DNA from: Methylotenera sp.
GTDB lineage: Bacteria > Pseudomonadota > Gammaproteobacteria > Burkholderiales > Methylophilaceae
Direction: 5' to 3'
NCBI GenBank assembly: GCA_025359405.1
Contig: JANYGD010000001.1
Location: 1-32,816, forward strand
DNA: 32,816 nt
Shown: positions 31,021-32,816 of the stretch, piece by piece
How positions within the stretch are numbered: position 1 is the first letter of the stretch
How the letters are laid out: every line of letters starts with the position of its first letter
Notes under the pieces: generated by a model
What the model was told of the DNA's origin: nothing
The model's input: the letters and a program-made list of their open reading frames with translations, nothing else
Database searches by the model: none
Made by a program: the position numbers and the translations under genes

Positions 31021-31642
31021 ACCAAAAACAGACGCAGAACGCCAACAACTACGTACATTGATTATCGATGCCGCGCGCGAGTTATTTGTGTCAAGAGGTG
31101 TAGAGGCGGTGACCATGCGCGAGATAGCCAAGCGCATTGGCTATTCGGCCACCAGTATTTATTTGCATTTTGCTGACAAAGAAGCCTTATTGCGTGCAAT
31201 TTGCGATACCGATTTTTTAGCACTAGCAACCAGTTTAAAAGACATTTTACAAATTGCTGACCCAGTTGAACGCATGCATGCGCTAGGCCGCGGCTACGCA
31301 CAGTTTGCGTTAACGCACCCCAATCATTATCGCCTGATGTTTATGGCAGAGCGCACACCCTGCGACCCAGCAGAATCAAGTTTGCAACAAAATAATGCAG
31401 AACAAGATGCCTATTTTCAACTAAAAAGCGTGGTGAGTGATGTGCATATGGCAGGGCATTTTAGGGCTGATTTACAAGATGTAGATTTAATCGCGCAGAC
31501 CATATGGGCGGGTACACATGGTGTGTGCTCGCTACAAATTAATATGGCACAATATAAATGGGTGAATTGGAGCGACATTTCGGCTCGATTGCAGTTAATG
31601 GAAGTAGTAATGATGCGCGGACTTTTGAAAGAAAAAACATGA
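31010..31642 (+). CDS. TetR/AcrR family transcriptional regulator (WHG-type C-terminal domain)
   Basis: HTH AARELFVSRGVEAVTMREIAKRIGYSATSIYLHFADKEALLRAI; C-terminal AQTIWAGTHGVCSLQI. Confidence 0.94.
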   Translation: MPPKPKTDAERQQLRTLIIDAARELFVSRGVEAVTMREIAKRIGYSATSIYLHFADKEALLRAICDTDFLALATSLKDILQIADPVERMHALGRGYAQFALTHPNHYRLMFMAERTPCDPAESSLQQNNAEQDAYFQLKSVVSDVHMAGHFRADLQDVDLIAQTIWAGTHGVCSLQINMAQYKWVNWSDISARLQLMEVVMMRGLLKEKT

Positions 31643-32694
31643 AAAAAATAATCACTTTTTTAGCATTAATTAGCCTATTGTCGGCTTGTCAAAAGCCCGT
31701 AGAGTCACCGCCACCGCCACGCCCAGCATTAGTCACAATTGTAGGCAAAACGTCTGCCAATAACGCGATGGTGTTGGTGGGCGAGGTGAAATCTCGCTTT
31801 GAATCGAATCAAGGTTTTAGAATTAAAGGCAAAATTATTGAGCGTAAAGTGGATGTAGGCAGTTCGGTTAAAAAAGGTCAAGTACTTGCCCGCTTAGATG
31901 CTGCTGACACTAATTTAAGCGCCGCTGCGGCTTCGGCAGATGTGCGTGCTGTGGAGGCAAGCCGTGCGCTGGCTAATTCTGAAGTAGAACGCCAACGCCA
32001 ACTTGTTGATAAAAAGTTTATTTCACAATCAGCCTTAGATAAATACGAGGCGGAACTAAAAACTGCGGATGCGCGCGTTAATCAAGCCAAAGCGCAAGCA
32101 GCAGTTTCGGGCAACCAATCGCGCTATACCGCGTTGGTGGCCGATAGAGATGGTGTGGTTACGCAAATACACGCCGAGCCAGGACAAGTGGTAGATGTCG
32201 GTGAAATGGTGGCGCAAGTTGTGGATACCAAACAAATTGAGGTGCTGGTAGCGGTGCCAGAATCGCGCATGGCTGGTTTGAAAGTTGGTGATAAGGTGAC
32301 GATAAAGCTGTGGGCTGACCGTGAAAAAACTTACAACGGCAAAGTGCGCGAAATAGCGCCAGCAGCCACTTCCACCACGCGTGCGTTTGATGTGCGGGTA
32401 GCAATTACTGATACGGATGAGGCAGTCAAGCTGGGTATGACAGCAGGTGTGCGGTTTGCACAAATTGAAGCAGATGAAATCATTATTCCATCGGGCGCAC
32501 TCACGCAATTAAACGGCAAAACCAGCGTTTGGGTGATTGATAAAAAAGGAGTAGCAAATCCACGCGAAGTCACTGCTGGCCAATATACAGAAAATGGTGT
32601 GATGATTACCAGCGGCTTGCAGGCAGGCGAAATGGTGGCGATTGCGGGCGTGCATACGCTGTTAAAAGGCCAAAAAGTACAAGCAAAGAATTGA
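31639..32694 (+). CDS. RND efflux periplasmic adaptor (MFP) lipoprotein
   Basis: Start trimmed to ATG 31639 (ATGA overlap with tetR); lipobox LLSAC; GFRIKGKIIERKVDVGSSVKKGQVLARLD, DGVVTQIHAEPGQVV. Confidence 0.93.
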   Translation: MKKIITFLALISLLSACQKPVESPPPPRPALVTIVGKTSANNAMVLVGEVKSRFESNQGFRIKGKIIERKVDVGSSVKKGQVLARLDAADTNLSAAAASADVRAVEASRALANSEVERQRQLVDKKFISQSALDKYEAELKTADARVNQAKAQAAVSGNQSRYTALVADRDGVVTQIHAEPGQVVDVGEMVAQVVDTKQIEVLVAVPESRMAGLKVGDKVTIKLWADREKTYNGKVREIAPAATSTTRAFDVRVAITDTDEAVKLGMTAGVRFAQIEADEIIIPSGALTQLNGKTSVWVIDKKGVANPREVTAGQYTENGVMITSGLQAGEMVAIAGVHTLLKGQKVQAKN

Positions 32695-32703
32695 GACCGC
32701 TCC

Positions 32704-32816
32704 GTGACCGAAAATCAGCCGCAACTAGAAAAATCGCGCTTCAATCTCTCTGAGTGGGCGCTAAACCATCAAACATTAGTGTTGTATTTAATGTTGATGC
32801 TGACGGTTTCCGGCCT
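32704..32816 (+). CDS. RND efflux transporter permease (N-terminus only, truncated at window edge)
   Basis: GTG start 9 nt after the adaptor: (M)TENQPQLEKSRFNLSEWALNHQTLVLYLMLMLTVSG. Confidence 0.75.
   Translation, partial: MTENQPQLEKSRFNLSEWALNHQTLVLYLMLMLTVSG

Overview
The window looks like core chromosome of a methylotrophic betaproteobacterium. Methylophilaceae/Methylotenera-like is an inference from gene content: a Fae homolog, a quinoprotein-relay-type metallo-hydrolase, and thiD-thiE-hemL and gltBD-hemE blocks. I see no phage, transposon, CRISPR array or classical defence island. Recognisable genes include dsbA, a SPOR-domain protein, argS, priA, tRNA-Gly(CCC), thiD, thiE, hemL, gltB, gltD, hemE, cytochrome b561, an MBL hydrolase, DoxX, GNAT, a Fae homolog, mutY, a large AsmA-like protein, uppP, yidB-like, an RluB/RluF-like pseudouridine synthase, thiC with a TPP riboswitch, DUF1003, an EamA half-transporter, and an SDR-TetR-MFP-RND efflux operon truncated at the right edge. 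The most notable unexplained signals are: (1) a slippery A_AAA_AAG heptamer, 6-nt spacer and stem-loop at the 3' end of dsbA, which would give a 24-aa Lys-rich C-terminal extension by -1 frameshifting (or reflects a one-base homopolymer error); (2) tandem 13-bp palindromes overlapping the efflux-operon promoter; (3) a Fae homolog with no histidine before residue 50; (4) a perfect CRP-like TGTGA-N6-TCACA site in a divergent promoter; (5) a 96-aa tandem repeat in the AsmA-like protein; (6) a 46-aa two-TM small ORF with its own terminator, absent from the ORF track; (7) an SD-sequestering hairpin between the TPP aptamer and thiC.
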